A stretch of DNA of 64,000 nt from the NCBI RefSeq assembly GCF_004208635.1, contig NZ_CP035806.1:1922001-1986000 (forward strand), written 5' to 3'. The notes beneath the pieces were generated by a model that worked only from the letters and a program-made list of their open reading frames with translations, was not told where the DNA came from and did no database searches. Below are positions 1-7,819 of the stretch, in pieces (position 1 is the stretch's first letter; the number at the start of each line of letters is the position of its first letter). The translations under genes were made by a program, and so were the position numbers. This stretch comes from Leucobacter triazinivorans. GTDB taxonomy: Bacteria; Actinomycetota; Actinomycetes; Actinomycetales; Microbacteriaceae.

Positions 1-469
1 CGACGGGGCGATCCATGGCACCGGTCTGCACGGCCGAGATCGCGTCGACGACCGCCTTCGACGCGTCGTCCGCGACCACGCCGAAGATCGTGTGCTTGCC
101 GTTGAGCCAGTCGGGGGCGGTGGTGGTGATGAAGAACTGAGAGCCGTTGGTGCCCGCGAGGCGGCCCGTCATGTCGGGGCGCTTGCCCGCATTGGCCATC
201 GCCAGCTGGTAGGGCTCGGAGAAGACCAGCTCCGGGTGGATCTCGTCGTCGAAGGTGTAGCCCGGCCCGCCGGTTCCCGTGCCGGTGGGGTCGCCGCCCT
301 GGATCATGAAGTTCGGGATGATGCGGTGGAAGATCACGCCGTCGTAGAAGCCCTTCGCTGCGAGATCGACGAAGTTCTTGACGGTCTTGGGCGCGTGGTT
401 GCCGAAGAGGTTCAGCACGATGTCGCCATGATTGGTGTGGATGGTGGCTACCGAGGTGTGGATGCTCAT
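1..469 (-). CDS. ppiA: Peptidyl-prolyl cis-trans isomerase, cyclophilin type (3' end cut by window edge)
   Basis: The product is a small cytoplasmic cyclophilin that catalyses cis-trans isomerisation of proline peptide bonds during folding. It begins MSIHTSVATIHTNHGDIVL and carries the family blocks FHRIIPNFMIQGGDPTGTG, a GPGYTFDDE stretch, LAMANAG, and NGSQFFITT followed by WLNGKHTIFGVV, so the active-site Arg, Phe, Gln and Trp positions are present. No signal peptide is visible. The gene runs off the left end, so roughly the last 20-25 residues of a normal cyclophilin are missing from view. There is no Shine-Dalgarno sequence. Instead TAGACT lies 7 bases before the ATG, which suggests a leaderless mRNA and supports this start. 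Confidence 0.95.
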   Translation of the reverse strand, partial: MSIHTSVATIHTNHGDIVLNLFGNHAPKTVKNFVDLAAKGFYDGVIFHRIIPNFMIQGGDPTGTGTGGPGYTFDDEIHPELVFSEPYQLAMANAGKRPDMTGRLAGTNGSQFFITTTAPDWLNGKHTIFGVVADDASKAVVDAISAVQTGAMDRPV

Positions 470-476
470 GGGGACC

Positions 477-482
477 AGTCTA
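477..482 (-). promoter_or_regulatory. -10 hexamer TAGACT of a probable leaderless promoter for ppiA
   Basis: On the minus strand TAGACT is followed by GGTCCCC and then the ATG. This spacing would place the transcription start at or next to the start codon. No clear -35 is visible. The same arrangement recurs at seven other gene starts in this window. Confidence 0.5.
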
Positions 483-656
483 GGCCGGGCTTCTGACGCG
501 ATCGCTGCACGCGAACCCGTGGCGGGGATACTACCAGGCTGTGAATCGCTCGCAACGGGTGCGGCACGGTCGCCGTGCCCGCAACGGTTCGGTGTAGCGT
601 GGAGGTACGAGTGATGTCGCTCAGAGCATTGTCTCGCCGAGCTAGGAGGACAGGGT

Positions 657-1151
657 ATGAAACTCTCACGCAAGCGCCGCCGCGAACTCCGCCGGCTGCG
701 GAACGAAGCACAGGAGCTGCTCGATCAGCAGCGCGTCGTCCTCGGACACGCCGGCGACGTGCTGCAGCAGGCCGGGCGTCAGGCCCGACGCTTGAGCGAC
801 GAGCACCTCGCCCCGCGGGTCGACGAGACCCTCGAGGCCGTGCGGCCCGCCGTCGATCGCGGTGTGGCTTCGGCGCGACGCGCCGCCGACGGCGTGCGCC
901 GCGTCACCGCGCCGCTCGTCGCGAGCGCGCTCGCCCGCACGATCCGCACGCTCGACGAGCTCGACAACAAGGACGCCGCGAAGCAGGTGCGCGGCTTCGG
1001 CGAGCGTACGGGATACCTGAAGCCCGAGAAAAAGGGCATCGGCGGCGTCATCGCCCTCGGGCTCGGGATCGCCGCGGCGGCGGGCGTCGGCTACGCCCTC
1101 TGGCAGGCGTTCCGCACCGACGACGAGCTCTGGGTGGCCCCCGAGAACTGA
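657..1151 (+). CDS. Hypothetical actinobacterial protein with basic coiled N-terminus and one C-terminal membrane segment
   Basis: The 164-residue protein has no function I can name. The first 20 residues are very basic (MKLSRKRRRELRRLRNEAQE). They are followed by a long, charged, helical, Ala/Arg/Asp-rich region that looks like a coiled coil, then one hydrophobic segment near residues 122-142 (GGVIALGLGIAAAAGVGYAL) and a short acidic tail. This looks like a cytoplasmic helical rod anchored by a single C-terminal membrane helix. The start is supported by AGGAGG seven bases before the ATG. It converges with the Nudix gene, with a palindromic repeat between them. The neighbouring cyclophilin is divergent. 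Confidence 0.8.
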   Translation: MKLSRKRRRELRRLRNEAQELLDQQRVVLGHAGDVLQQAGRQARRLSDEHLAPRVDETLEAVRPAVDRGVASARRAADGVRRVTAPLVASALARTIRTLDELDNKDAAKQVRGFGERTGYLKPEKKGIGGVIALGLGIAAAAGVGYALWQAFRTDDELWVAPEN

Positions 1152-1215
1152 TCTCCGTGCTCGGCCGACGGAGCGAACCCTCCGCCGGCCGAGCGAGCGC
1201 CGGCCCCGGTCATCC

Positions 1216-1283
1216 TGCGCGAGCGGAGCGAGTCGCAGGATCCACCACCGTGCTGGATCCTGCGACTGCGCTCGCTCCGCGAG
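1216..1283. repeat. Intergenic palindromic repeat, probable bidirectional terminator
   Basis: Between two convergent genes lies an inverted repeat. Arm 1231-1243 (AGTCGCAGGATCC) matches the complement of 1255-1267 perfectly. The complementarity continues, with a one-base offset, into the GAGCGGAGCG / CGCTCGCTCC parts outside. The loop is 11 bases. A long stem at the meeting point of two genes fits a terminator. The 'GAGCGnAGCGAGTCGCAGGATCC' style resembles intergenic repeats I recall from Microbacteriaceae genomes. Confidence 0.6.
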
Positions 1284-1340
1284 GGACGACGGAGGAGGGC
1301 CTGGATCCCGACGCCTCACCGCCGGGTCGGCGCAGCGCGG

Positions 1341-1823
1341 CTACTTCCGCGGCTTGGCCTGCTTGTTCCCGGGTTTGCCGTTCTGACGATTCTGCGGGCG
1401 GCGACCGCTGATCCCGGCCATCCGCATCCCGGTCTGCACGAGCGAAAGAGTGCGCAACGACCGGATCTCTCGGATGGGCACCCAGCGCGCCTCGTCGGAG
1501 GACCCGCCCACCTCGTGGCGCAGCGGCCCCTCCTTGACAGTGGCGCGGTAGACGATCCTGATCGTGTGCAGTTCCGGATCCCGACCCTCCGGCGCCTCCT
1601 CGCGCACCATCACGCGCGAATCGACCCCGAGCAGTTTCCCCACGCGCGCCTCGAGACCGGTCTCTTCGAGCACCTCGCGCACCACCGCGTCGCGCGGATC
1701 CTCGCCGCCCTCGATCCCGCCGCCGGGGAGCGTCCACCCGTGCAGATGGCCGCGGCGCCAGTGCGTGAGCAGGATCCTGCCCCGCCGCTCCACCACCGCG
1801 TACGCGGCCACCCTCAGGTCCAT
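1341..1823 (-). CDS. Nudix family hydrolase
   Basis: The 160-residue protein hydrolyses a nucleoside diphosphate linked to another moiety; the substrate is unknown. A complete Nudix box spans residues 35-57, ending REVLEETGL, with the required Gly35, Glu41, Arg49, Glu50, Glu53, Glu54 and Gly56. The N-terminal strand (RVAAYAVVERRGRILLTHWRRG) is typical of the MutT-like fold. The C-terminal 25 residues are basic and rich in Gln/Asn/Lys, probably disordered. TAGGCT lies 6 bases before the ATG with no Shine-Dalgarno, so the transcript is probably leaderless. It stands alone, divergent from nothing close and convergent with the gene to its left. Confidence 0.9.
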   Translation of the reverse strand: MDLRVAAYAVVERRGRILLTHWRRGHLHGWTLPGGGIEGGEDPRDAVVREVLEETGLEARVGKLLGVDSRVMVREEAPEGRDPELHTIRIVYRATVKEGPLRHEVGGSSDEARWVPIREIRSLRTLSLVQTGMRMAGISGRRPQNRQNGKPGNKQAKPRK

Positions 1824-1832
1824 GCTACGAGC

Positions 1833-2903
1833 CTAGCCTGTCGCGCTCGAGCCACGATCCATCTCGGCGGCACCGCCGGCGCGCACGATTCCGTCGACCC
1901 GCGCCCCGGCCTGCCACCCCAGCAGCCAGCGCTCGAGACGCGCGTACGCCTCGCGGCGCGACGCCTCGCGCGAGAGGAAGACGTCGTGCAGTGCGCCGTC
2001 GATCCGCTCCACGGTCACGGCGGACCCGAGGCGCAGCGCGGCCTTCGCCACCTCATCGACTTCGAGCACGGTGTCCGCGCGCGTCAGGTCGTCGCTCCAC
2101 CTCACCGGGAGCGCGAAGCGCGCCGAGAGCAGCACCTCGATCGGAGCATCGATGCCGAGCCCCCGGTTCACGCGCGCGTGTCCGTCGAGGATCGCCCGCA
2201 GCCATCCGTGCATCACCGCGTGGGTGCGCTCCGGCCGCCACGCGGAATCGACGAGCGCAAGATCGCCCTGCGGGCCGACCTCGCGCTGCGCCCGCGTGTA
2301 GAAGCCGTAGTCGAGCTGGGGCGCGACCTCGCGGGGGTTGAACCGCGCCCCCAGGTTGATGAGCGGCATGAGCACCTGCCTGCCCGTGCTCGCCAGCTGG
2401 AACTCGAGCCACGGGCTGTTGAGTACGAGCGCATCGGCGCGCCCCGGGTGCGCTCCCGCCCACAGGCTCAGCACGAGTCCCCCGGTCGAGTGACCGAGCA
2501 GCACGAGGCGCCGCGGCTCCGCGGACCGGTCCTCCGCCATCACCGCGAGCGCGCGGTCGATCTCCTCGTGGTAATCGTCGAGATCCTCGATGTACCCCGC
2601 GGTCTGCCCCTCGCGCAGACTGCGCCCGTACTTGCGCAGGTCCAGCGCGAAGAAGCGTGCGCCCCTGCGCGTCCAGAAGCCGGCGAGCTCGCGCTGGAAG
2701 AAATAGTCGGACCAGCCGTGCACGTAGAGCACGTCGACGTTCTCGAGGGCGCGGGTGCGGCTGAGCACCCGATCCAGCACCGGACGTCTGGTCGGCAGAG
2801 AGCGCACGAGGGTCGCCACCAGCGGACCCTCCTCGTCCACGCCGAGGTCGAGGTCGGTGCACTCGAAGCCGGGCCCGAGAACGTCTCCCCGCCACGCCGT
2901 CAT
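1833..2903 (-). CDS. Alpha/beta hydrolase, lysophospholipase-like
   Basis: The 356-residue protein is a serine hydrolase of the alpha/beta fold with no signal peptide, so it acts in the cytoplasm or at the inner face of the membrane. The oxyanion region is LYVHGWSDYFFQ near residue 60, and the nucleophile elbow is GHSTGG with Ser139. The 'DLRKYGRS' block near residue 90 is typical of the monoacylglycerol lipase / PldB-like group. A late His (DGALHDVFLS) fits the catalytic triad. Its true substrate cannot be read from sequence. TAGACT sits 6 bases before the ATG, so this start is likely and the mRNA probably leaderless. Confidence 0.88.
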   Translation of the reverse strand: MTAWRGDVLGPGFECTDLDLGVDEEGPLVATLVRSLPTRRPVLDRVLSRTRALENVDVLYVHGWSDYFFQRELAGFWTRRGARFFALDLRKYGRSLREGQTAGYIEDLDDYHEEIDRALAVMAEDRSAEPRRLVLLGHSTGGLVLSLWAGAHPGRADALVLNSPWLEFQLASTGRQVLMPLINLGARFNPREVAPQLDYGFYTRAQREVGPQGDLALVDSAWRPERTHAVMHGWLRAILDGHARVNRGLGIDAPIEVLLSARFALPVRWSDDLTRADTVLEVDEVAKAALRLGSAVTVERIDGALHDVFLSREASRREAYARLERWLLGWQAGARVDGIVRAGGAAEMDRGSSATG

Positions 2904-2961
2904 GCCGCCAGTCTACGACCGCACCCCGCGCTGCCGCTCCGCGACCGCACCCGATGCCCTA

Positions 2962-3016
2962 CGCGCGTCAGTAGGTGCTGCCTCGCGGCCGGTTTGGTGA
3001 CAACTACTGACGCGCG
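2962..3016. repeat. 13-bp perfect inverted repeat with 29-base spacer
   Basis: CGCGCGTCAGTAG at 2962-2974 is the exact complement of CTACTGACGCGCG at 3004-3016. It lies downstream of the minus-strand two-component operon and upstream of the hydrolase promoter, so it may end the operon transcript or be an operator. No U-tract follows on either strand. Confidence 0.55.
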
Positions 3017-3059
3017 AAGCACGGGACTGAGGCGGGAGTCGAGCGACGAAAGGCCAGGG

Positions 3060-3134
3060 GCGAGGGGGGGGGGACGAAGTGCGAGGGGGTGGGTGGGGGC
3101 GAGGGGCGGGGGACGAAGCGCGAGGGGGTGGGGA
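3060..3134 (+). repeat. G-run tract with two imperfect copies of a ~35-base unit
   Basis: Two imperfect copies of GAGGGG..GGGGGACGAAG(T/C)GCGAGGGGGTGGG follow each other just past the end of the DUF4097-type gene. The plus strand holds at least eight runs of three or more G, including one of ten. This could form G-quadruplexes. The complement is C-rich on the strand transcribed from the operon. Confidence 0.55.
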
Positions 3135-3135
3135 C

Positions 3136-4020
3136 TCAGCGCAGCGCGATCTCGGCCGCAGTCGCCTGCACGCTCACGAGATGCGGAGACTCCTCGTTCT
3201 CGGCGAGCCGGTTGTCGACCTCCCCGAGTGCGCCGTTCAGGTCGACACGGTACTCCTCCTCGGGCAGGCGCAGCCCCAGCGCGCCGATCCTCGCGGTCGC
3301 GTCGACGCGCATCGGAGCGCTACCCGTGAGCATCACGTCGGCCTCGCCGGTCAGCACCTCGATGCTCGCCTCGTCGACGCCCTCGAGCTCTGCGCGAGCC
3401 TCCCCGACGCGCACCGCGAGGTCGAGCGAGCGAGCCGCCCCCGTGACCTGCAGGCTTCCCACGTTCACCTCGAGATCGAGCTCGTCGAAGCTCCCCTCGC
3501 CGCGCAGCTCGCCGCTCGCGAGCGAAATATCGGCGTCCAGCACTCCCGACTCGAGGAGGTCTCTCGGCAGGGCGAGCGTAACGCTCGCGGCGCCGGCGAC
3601 GCCGCAGTCGAACAGACAGCCGCCGGTGCGCGCCGCGGAGGCGGGGTCCGGATGCTCGATCACGAGTTCGCCCTCATCCCGGTACATGGTCCACTCGCCG
3701 GCGAAGGCGCGGTCGTCGACCGTGAGCACGGCTTCCTCCCCGTCGCCGGGGACGAGAGCGAACGAGGTCGCGGCCACGTCGATCGAGAGGCTCTCGAGGC
3801 CCTCGAGATCCCACTCCTGGAGCTCGTACGCGACATCCGACGGCGCCGGCGCGAAGTCGATGTCGCCGACCCCCGCGACCGTGGGCACGACGGCCGGCGC
3901 CACCGCGCGCACCGTGGTCGAGACCCCGACCGCGAGCAGTGCGAGCCCGCCGACCACCGCCGTCGCGACGACGATCGCCGTGGTCGCTGCGCTCTTCGAG
4001 TTCGATGCCGGCGTGGTCAT
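3136..4020 (-). CDS. Membrane-anchored DUF4097-like beta-helix protein coupled to a two-component system
   Basis: The 294-residue protein has a short cytoplasmic N-terminus, one hydrophobic segment (residues 11-40), then an extracellular domain of repeated beta-strands rich in 'LDVxVxxGxxxxEG' turns, which is the pattern of DUF4097 / putative adhesin domains. Two Cys in GGCLFDCGVAG could form a disulfide outside the cell. Its ATG overlaps the stop of the response regulator (ATGA), so it is translated as the last gene of the kinase-regulator operon. By analogy with LiaF/LiaG-type proteins next to NarL-type systems, it may sense or respond to envelope stress. That role is inference. Confidence 0.75.
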   Translation of the reverse strand: MTTPASNSKSAATTAIVVATAVVGGLALLAVGVSTTVRAVAPAVVPTVAGVGDIDFAPAPSDVAYELQEWDLEGLESLSIDVAATSFALVPGDGEEAVLTVDDRAFAGEWTMYRDEGELVIEHPDPASAARTGGCLFDCGVAGAASVTLALPRDLLESGVLDADISLASGELRGEGSFDELDLEVNVGSLQVTGAARSLDLAVRVGEARAELEGVDEASIEVLTGEADVMLTGSAPMRVDATARIGALGLRLPEEEYRVDLNGALGEVDNRLAENEESPHLVSVQATAAEIALR

Positions 4021-4727
4021 GATGCGGTTCCCATCTGTGCGGTGTGGTCGGTGGCGCCCGCACCGGGCGCCGGGCGGCCCCCCGTGCTCTCGAGATGCGC
4101 GATGGCGGCGAGCACGCGCCGGTTGCCGCCCTCATCGGGCTCGAGCCCGAGCTTCTGGAAGATCGCCGTGATGTGCTTCTCGACGCTCGCCTCCGAGAGG
4201 AAGAGCAGTGCGGCGATGGCCTGATTGGAACGCCCCTCGGCGAGCGCGGCCAGCACGGTGCGCTCGCGATCCGTGAGCGCGCGCATGCGGTCGTCGCGCC
4301 CGCGCCTCGTGAGCAGCTGCGCGACCACCTCGGGGTCGAGCACGGTGGCGCCGGAGGCGATCCGCTCGATCGACTCGACGAACTCGCCGACGTCGGCCAC
4401 GCGGTCCTTCAAGAGATACCCGAATGCGCCGCCCTGCGCCGCGATGAGCTCGCTCGCGTACCGCTCCTCGACGTACTGCGACAGCACCAGCAGTGCGAGC
4501 CCCGGTCGGCTGCGGCGCAGCTCCAGCGCCGCGCGGATCCCCTCGTCCGTGTAGGCGGGCGGCAGGCGGACATCGAGGATGCACAGGTCCGGATCGGTGC
4601 CCGCCACCCGTGCCAGCAGATCCTCGGCGTCGGGAAGCGCGGCGACCACTTCGTGCCCGCCGTGCTCGAGCAGTCGCACGAGCCCCTCGCGCAGCAGCAC
4701 GGAATCCTCGCAGATCAGGATGCGCAC
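4017..4727 (-). CDS. NarL/FixJ-family response regulator
   Basis: The 236-residue protein has a receiver domain (residues 1-120) with acidic pair Glu7/Asp8, phospho-acceptor Asp52 in DLCILDVRL, and the conserved Lys in YLLKDR. A LuxR-type helix-turn-helix follows (ALTDRERTVLAALAEGRSNQAIAALL, then SEASVEKHITAIFQKLGL). It is the partner of the kinase immediately upstream. I chose the GTG at 4727 because GGAGGTGA lies 7 bases before it. This start lies inside the last codons of the kinase gene, and the stop overlaps the next ATG, so the three genes are translationally coupled. The C-terminal 30 residues are a low-complexity tail. Confidence 0.93.
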   Translation of the reverse strand: MRILICEDSVLLREGLVRLLEHGGHEVVAALPDAEDLLARVAGTDPDLCILDVRLPPAYTDEGIRAALELRRSRPGLALLVLSQYVEERYASELIAAQGGAFGYLLKDRVADVGEFVESIERIASGATVLDPEVVAQLLTRRGRDDRMRALTDRERTVLAALAEGRSNQAIAALLFLSEASVEKHITAIFQKLGLEPDEGGNRRVLAAIAHLESTGGRPAPGAGATDHTAQMGTAS

Positions 4728-6121
4728 GGCACACTCACCTCCAGCGCAGTCGGACCGCCCTGCGGGCTGTCGAGTCGAGTGGATCCGCCGGCGGCGAGCA
4801 CCCGGTTCATGACGCCGTCGAGGCCCCCGCCGGGCGAGACGCTGGCCCCGCCGATCCCGTTGTCCTCGACCCGCGCCCAGAGCATCCCGTCGTCGCGCAC
4901 GCGCACCACCACGCGGCACTCGCTCGCCCGCGAGTGCTTGGCCGCGTTGGTGAGCGACTCGGCGATCGCGAAGTATACGGCGGCCTCGGCATCGCGACTG
5001 CAGCGCTGCTGCAGGCGCGCGTCGAGCTGCACCGGGATGTGGGATCGGGCGGCGAGCGCCGACAGCGCCGCGTCGAGGCCGCGGTCGTCGAGCACGGAGG
5101 CATAGATGCCGCGCGCCAGCTGCCGCAGTTCGGTGATCGCCGCCTTGGTCGAGGTGTGGGCCTCGGCGATGAGCGCCTTCGCGGAGTCGGGATCGGTGTC
5201 GATCTGCTGCTGTGCGAGGCCGAGCGTCATCGCGACCGACACGAGCCGGGGCTGCACGCCGTCGTGCAGATCCCGTTCGATGCGCGTGCGCTCGACATCG
5301 GCGGCGCGCACGGCGCCCGCGCGCTGCTGCGCCGAGACCTGCGCGCGCTCGGCGAGCACGGCCTCCTTCGCCCCGGATCCGACGATCGCCACGGTGATCA
5401 CTCGATGCAGCAGCGCGAACCCGACGATGCCGGCGGCGCTCACCACGGCGCCCGGGATGCCGGGCAACCACCACCACGAGGATGCCGATGCGGATCCGAT
5501 CATCGAGATGATCGATTCGACGAACCACTGGGCGAGCGCGAGTACCCCGGCGCCCAGCAGGCTCGAGATGGCGAAGCTCGCGAGTGCGCGCCACATACGA
5601 CCATCGATCGACTGCCGTCCGACCGATCCGATCCACGCCTTGAACCCGGGGCCGGCCCGGTCTCTCCAGGGCGGCGGCGCCGCAACGAGGCCGTAGAGAC
5701 CACTGACCCGCTGCGTCTCGAACCATGCGATCCCGAAGAGCGCGTACACGAGCCCCACCAGCACCACCAGACCGATGCCCAGCACGAACAGCAGGCCGAT
5801 GCCGGCGCCGAGTGCACCGAGGAGCAGGCCGATGAGGCCGAAGCCGATCACGCCGAACGCGGCGAGATGGAGGATCGTGAGCGCCAGGCGGAACGGGGGC
5901 CGCGCTGCGGCCCGGTCGGGAGCGGCGCCGCGGGCCGCAGCCGCCGGCGGCTGCGCGGACGGCGGCCGGATCGCCTGCGTCTGCGTCTGCGTCGTCTGCG
6001 GGAGCGGCGCGGGCTGCGACGTCGGCGGAAGCGGCGCGGTCGGGGCGGTGTCGCCGGGCGAGGCCGCGGGCGCCGGTGCGGCGACGCCCGGCGCGGCCTC
6101 GTTCTCGAGTGAACTGATCAT
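4715..6121 (-). CDS. NarL-type sensor histidine kinase with N-terminal membrane sensor domain
   Basis: The 468-residue protein starts with a Pro/Ala-rich cytoplasmic segment of about 65 residues. A membrane region with four to six helices (residues 70-250) follows, containing a 'WRDRAGPGFKAWIG' block as in the putative sensor domain of actinobacterial kinases. Next is a HisKA_3 dimerisation domain with His286 in ERDLHDGVQPRL, and a HATPase domain ending in the N box (ESLTNAAKHSRAS) and G box (EDNGIGGASVSPGGGL). It phosphorylates the regulator encoded next. TAGCGT lies 6 bases before the ATG, suggesting a leaderless transcript for the whole three-gene operon. The signal sensed is unknown; the gene set suggests the cell envelope. 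Confidence 0.93.
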   Translation of the reverse strand: MISSLENEAAPGVAAPAPAASPGDTAPTAPLPPTSQPAPLPQTTQTQTQAIRPPSAQPPAAAARGAAPDRAAARPPFRLALTILHLAAFGVIGFGLIGLLLGALGAGIGLLFVLGIGLVVLVGLVYALFGIAWFETQRVSGLYGLVAAPPPWRDRAGPGFKAWIGSVGRQSIDGRMWRALASFAISSLLGAGVLALAQWFVESIISMIGSASASSWWWLPGIPGAVVSAAGIVGFALLHRVITVAIVGSGAKEAVLAERAQVSAQQRAGAVRAADVERTRIERDLHDGVQPRLVSVAMTLGLAQQQIDTDPDSAKALIAEAHTSTKAAITELRQLARGIYASVLDDRGLDAALSALAARSHIPVQLDARLQQRCSRDAEAAVYFAIAESLTNAAKHSRASECRVVVRVRDDGMLWARVEDNGIGGASVSPGGGLDGVMNRVLAAGGSTRLDSPQGGPTALEVSVPCAS

Positions 6122-6206
6122 GCCACTACGCTAGGCGCTGGCGGGCATCACCCGTCAGCCGGAGGCCCGGAGAGAACCCTTCGGGGTTTCCCGAATGCGC
6201 GGCGGT

Positions 6207-6854
6207 CTACGAGGCGAGCGCGCGATCGATCTCGGCGACGAGGTTCGCGTGCCCGTGGGCGATCGCGAGATCGCGCGGCGCGACGCCGTTGCCGTCGGGA
6301 AGCTCGGGATCCGCACCCGCTTCGAGCAGCGCGCGCACGACGGCGACGTGACCCTCGCTCCCCGTGCCCAGCACGACGGCCTCGTGCAGCGCCGTCCAGC
6401 CGAGGTTGTTCACGTGGTCGAGCGGCACGCCCGCAGCGATGAGGATCTCGGCGGTGCTCACGTGCCCGTGCTCGGCGGCGGGGATCAGCGCGGTGCCGCC
6501 GTAGCGGTTCGTCGAGGCGACGTCGGCGCCGTGCTCGAGCGTCGCGCGCAGGATCTCATCGAGGCCCTCGGCTCCCGCGTACAGGAAGGCGGAATCCTCG
6601 ATGTCGTCCTTCGCGTTCGGATCCGCGCCCGCCTCCAGCAGCAGCACCGCGAGTTCGACGCGGTTCTCCTTCGTCGCGATCACGAGCGGGGTGCGCCCCT
6701 GTTCGTCCCGCCGCTCGAGATCGGCGCCGCGCTCGATGGCCGCACGGGCGGCCGGAAGATCCCCCGCGGATACGGCGGAGCGCAGAGCCGCGGTGGCGGC
6801 GGCGCGCTCCGCGGCGGTGGGCTCGGTCTCGTCGATCTTCTCGTTCTGCTGCAC
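6207..6854 (-). CDS. Ankyrin repeat protein
   Basis: The 215-residue cytoplasmic protein is made almost entirely of about five ankyrin repeats. They show GRTPLVIATKENRVELAVLLLEAGADPN, GGTALIPAAEHGHVSTAEILIAAG, LGWTALHEAV and a final ADPELPDGNGVAPRDLAIAHGH. There is no signal peptide or catalytic domain, so it is a protein-binding module with an unknown partner. The start is GTG at 6854, preceded by AGAGGAAC at Shine-Dalgarno distance. It follows the MscS gene on the same strand with a 76-base gap, so co-transcription is possible. Confidence 0.92.
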   Translation of the reverse strand: MQQNEKIDETEPTAAERAAATAALRSAVSAGDLPAARAAIERGADLERRDEQGRTPLVIATKENRVELAVLLLEAGADPNAKDDIEDSAFLYAGAEGLDEILRATLEHGADVASTNRYGGTALIPAAEHGHVSTAEILIAAGVPLDHVNNLGWTALHEAVVLGTGSEGHVAVVRALLEAGADPELPDGNGVAPRDLAIAHGHANLVAEIDRALAS

Positions 6855-6930
6855 CGGGTGTTCCTCTCTTCTGCGCGGGTGCCTCCATTGTGGCCTGCGG
6901 AGCGGGAGCCCCGCACGGGGTTCGCACCGG

Positions 6931-7761
6931 TCACAGCGGCGGGGGCGGGGTCAGCGCGGGGTCCGGCGCCTCGCTCGTGACCACGGCGGTGATCCCCTCC
7001 TCTCGCAGCCCGTTCGCGACGGCGAGGACCGCGGCGGCCGTGACGGGCCGCTCCGCCCCCGGCGCGTGCCAGAACTGCACGACGAGGCACAGGCGCTCCG
7101 GCTCTGCCGTTTCGAGCAGCACGCGCGGCGCCGGCAGCTCGAGCGCTGCGCCCACCGAGCGGATCGCCTCGCGCACCGCTGCGGCGAGCGCGTCGAGACC
7201 GTCGAGCCCGGTATCTGCGCGCACCCTGAGCTCTGACCGTCCTCGCCCCGACGTCGAATGGTTCACGATCGGGCTGTCGAGGATGCTCGCATTGGGAACG
7301 TGGACGGTCCGCCCATCGCGCGTCGCCAGGATGACGGATCGGCCGTTGAGCTCGCGCACGGTCCCGCGATAGCCCTCGTACTCGATGTCGTCCCCCACTC
7401 TGATGGGATTCCGGGTCTGCAGGATCACGCCGGCGGCGAAGTTCGCCGAAACCCCGCGCAGCGCGAGGAAGACGACCGCCGCGACGATGAGCGCGACCGC
7501 CACGAGCGGCTGAATGGATGCGCCGAGGAAGACCAGCGCCACCCCCACGCCCGTGAGCACGACCGCGTACCGCACGATGCGCGCGATAAGGATCGCGGCG
7601 CCGTCGCTGATGCCGTTGAGCCGCTGCGTCAGCGCGATCACGCCTCGGCGCGCGAAGATCGAGACGATCCAGGCGACGAGAAGAGTGAGTGCCGCGAGCA
7701 CGACGTCCCACACGGAGACCGTCGTCTGGGCGACGATGTCGTCGATGGGCGGGATGTTCAT
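6931..7761 (-). CDS. mscS: Small-conductance mechanosensitive channel, MscS family
   Basis: The 276-residue protein is a short MscS-type channel that opens under membrane tension to release solutes during osmotic downshock. It has three predicted transmembrane segments (about residues 17-38, 60-82, 85-112). The last carries Ala/Gly-rich pore-lining sequence, followed by the diagnostic beta domain (NPIRVGDDIEYEGYRGTVRELNGRSVIL, then DGRTVHVPNASILDSPIVNHS) and a C-terminal alpha/beta domain. GAGAGG precedes the ATG. The gene lies between the ankyrin gene and a membrane protein of unknown function, all on the minus strand. Confidence 0.93.
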   Translation of the reverse strand: MNIPPIDDIVAQTTVSVWDVVLAALTLLVAWIVSIFARRGVIALTQRLNGISDGAAILIARIVRYAVVLTGVGVALVFLGASIQPLVAVALIVAAVVFLALRGVSANFAAGVILQTRNPIRVGDDIEYEGYRGTVRELNGRSVILATRDGRTVHVPNASILDSPIVNHSTSGRGRSELRVRADTGLDGLDALAAAVREAIRSVGAALELPAPRVLLETAEPERLCLVVQFWHAPGAERPVTAAAVLAVANGLREEGITAVVTSEAPDPALTPPPPL

Positions 7762-7819
7762 GAGACGGCCTCTCTGCTGCGGCTCCCGCGTGCAACGCGA
7801 GCACCGGATGGACGACGGT

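Noticed and set aside
575..1411. A 278-codon plus-strand frame overlapping the 657-1151 gene
   Set aside because: Arg-rich composition and no family pattern; it is an out-of-frame reading of the real gene and its flanks.
1515..3329. A 604-codon plus-strand frame opposite the Nudix and hydrolase genes
   Set aside because: Antisense to two genes with clear motifs; its sequence is repetitive Arg/His/Asp/Glu with no recognisable domain.
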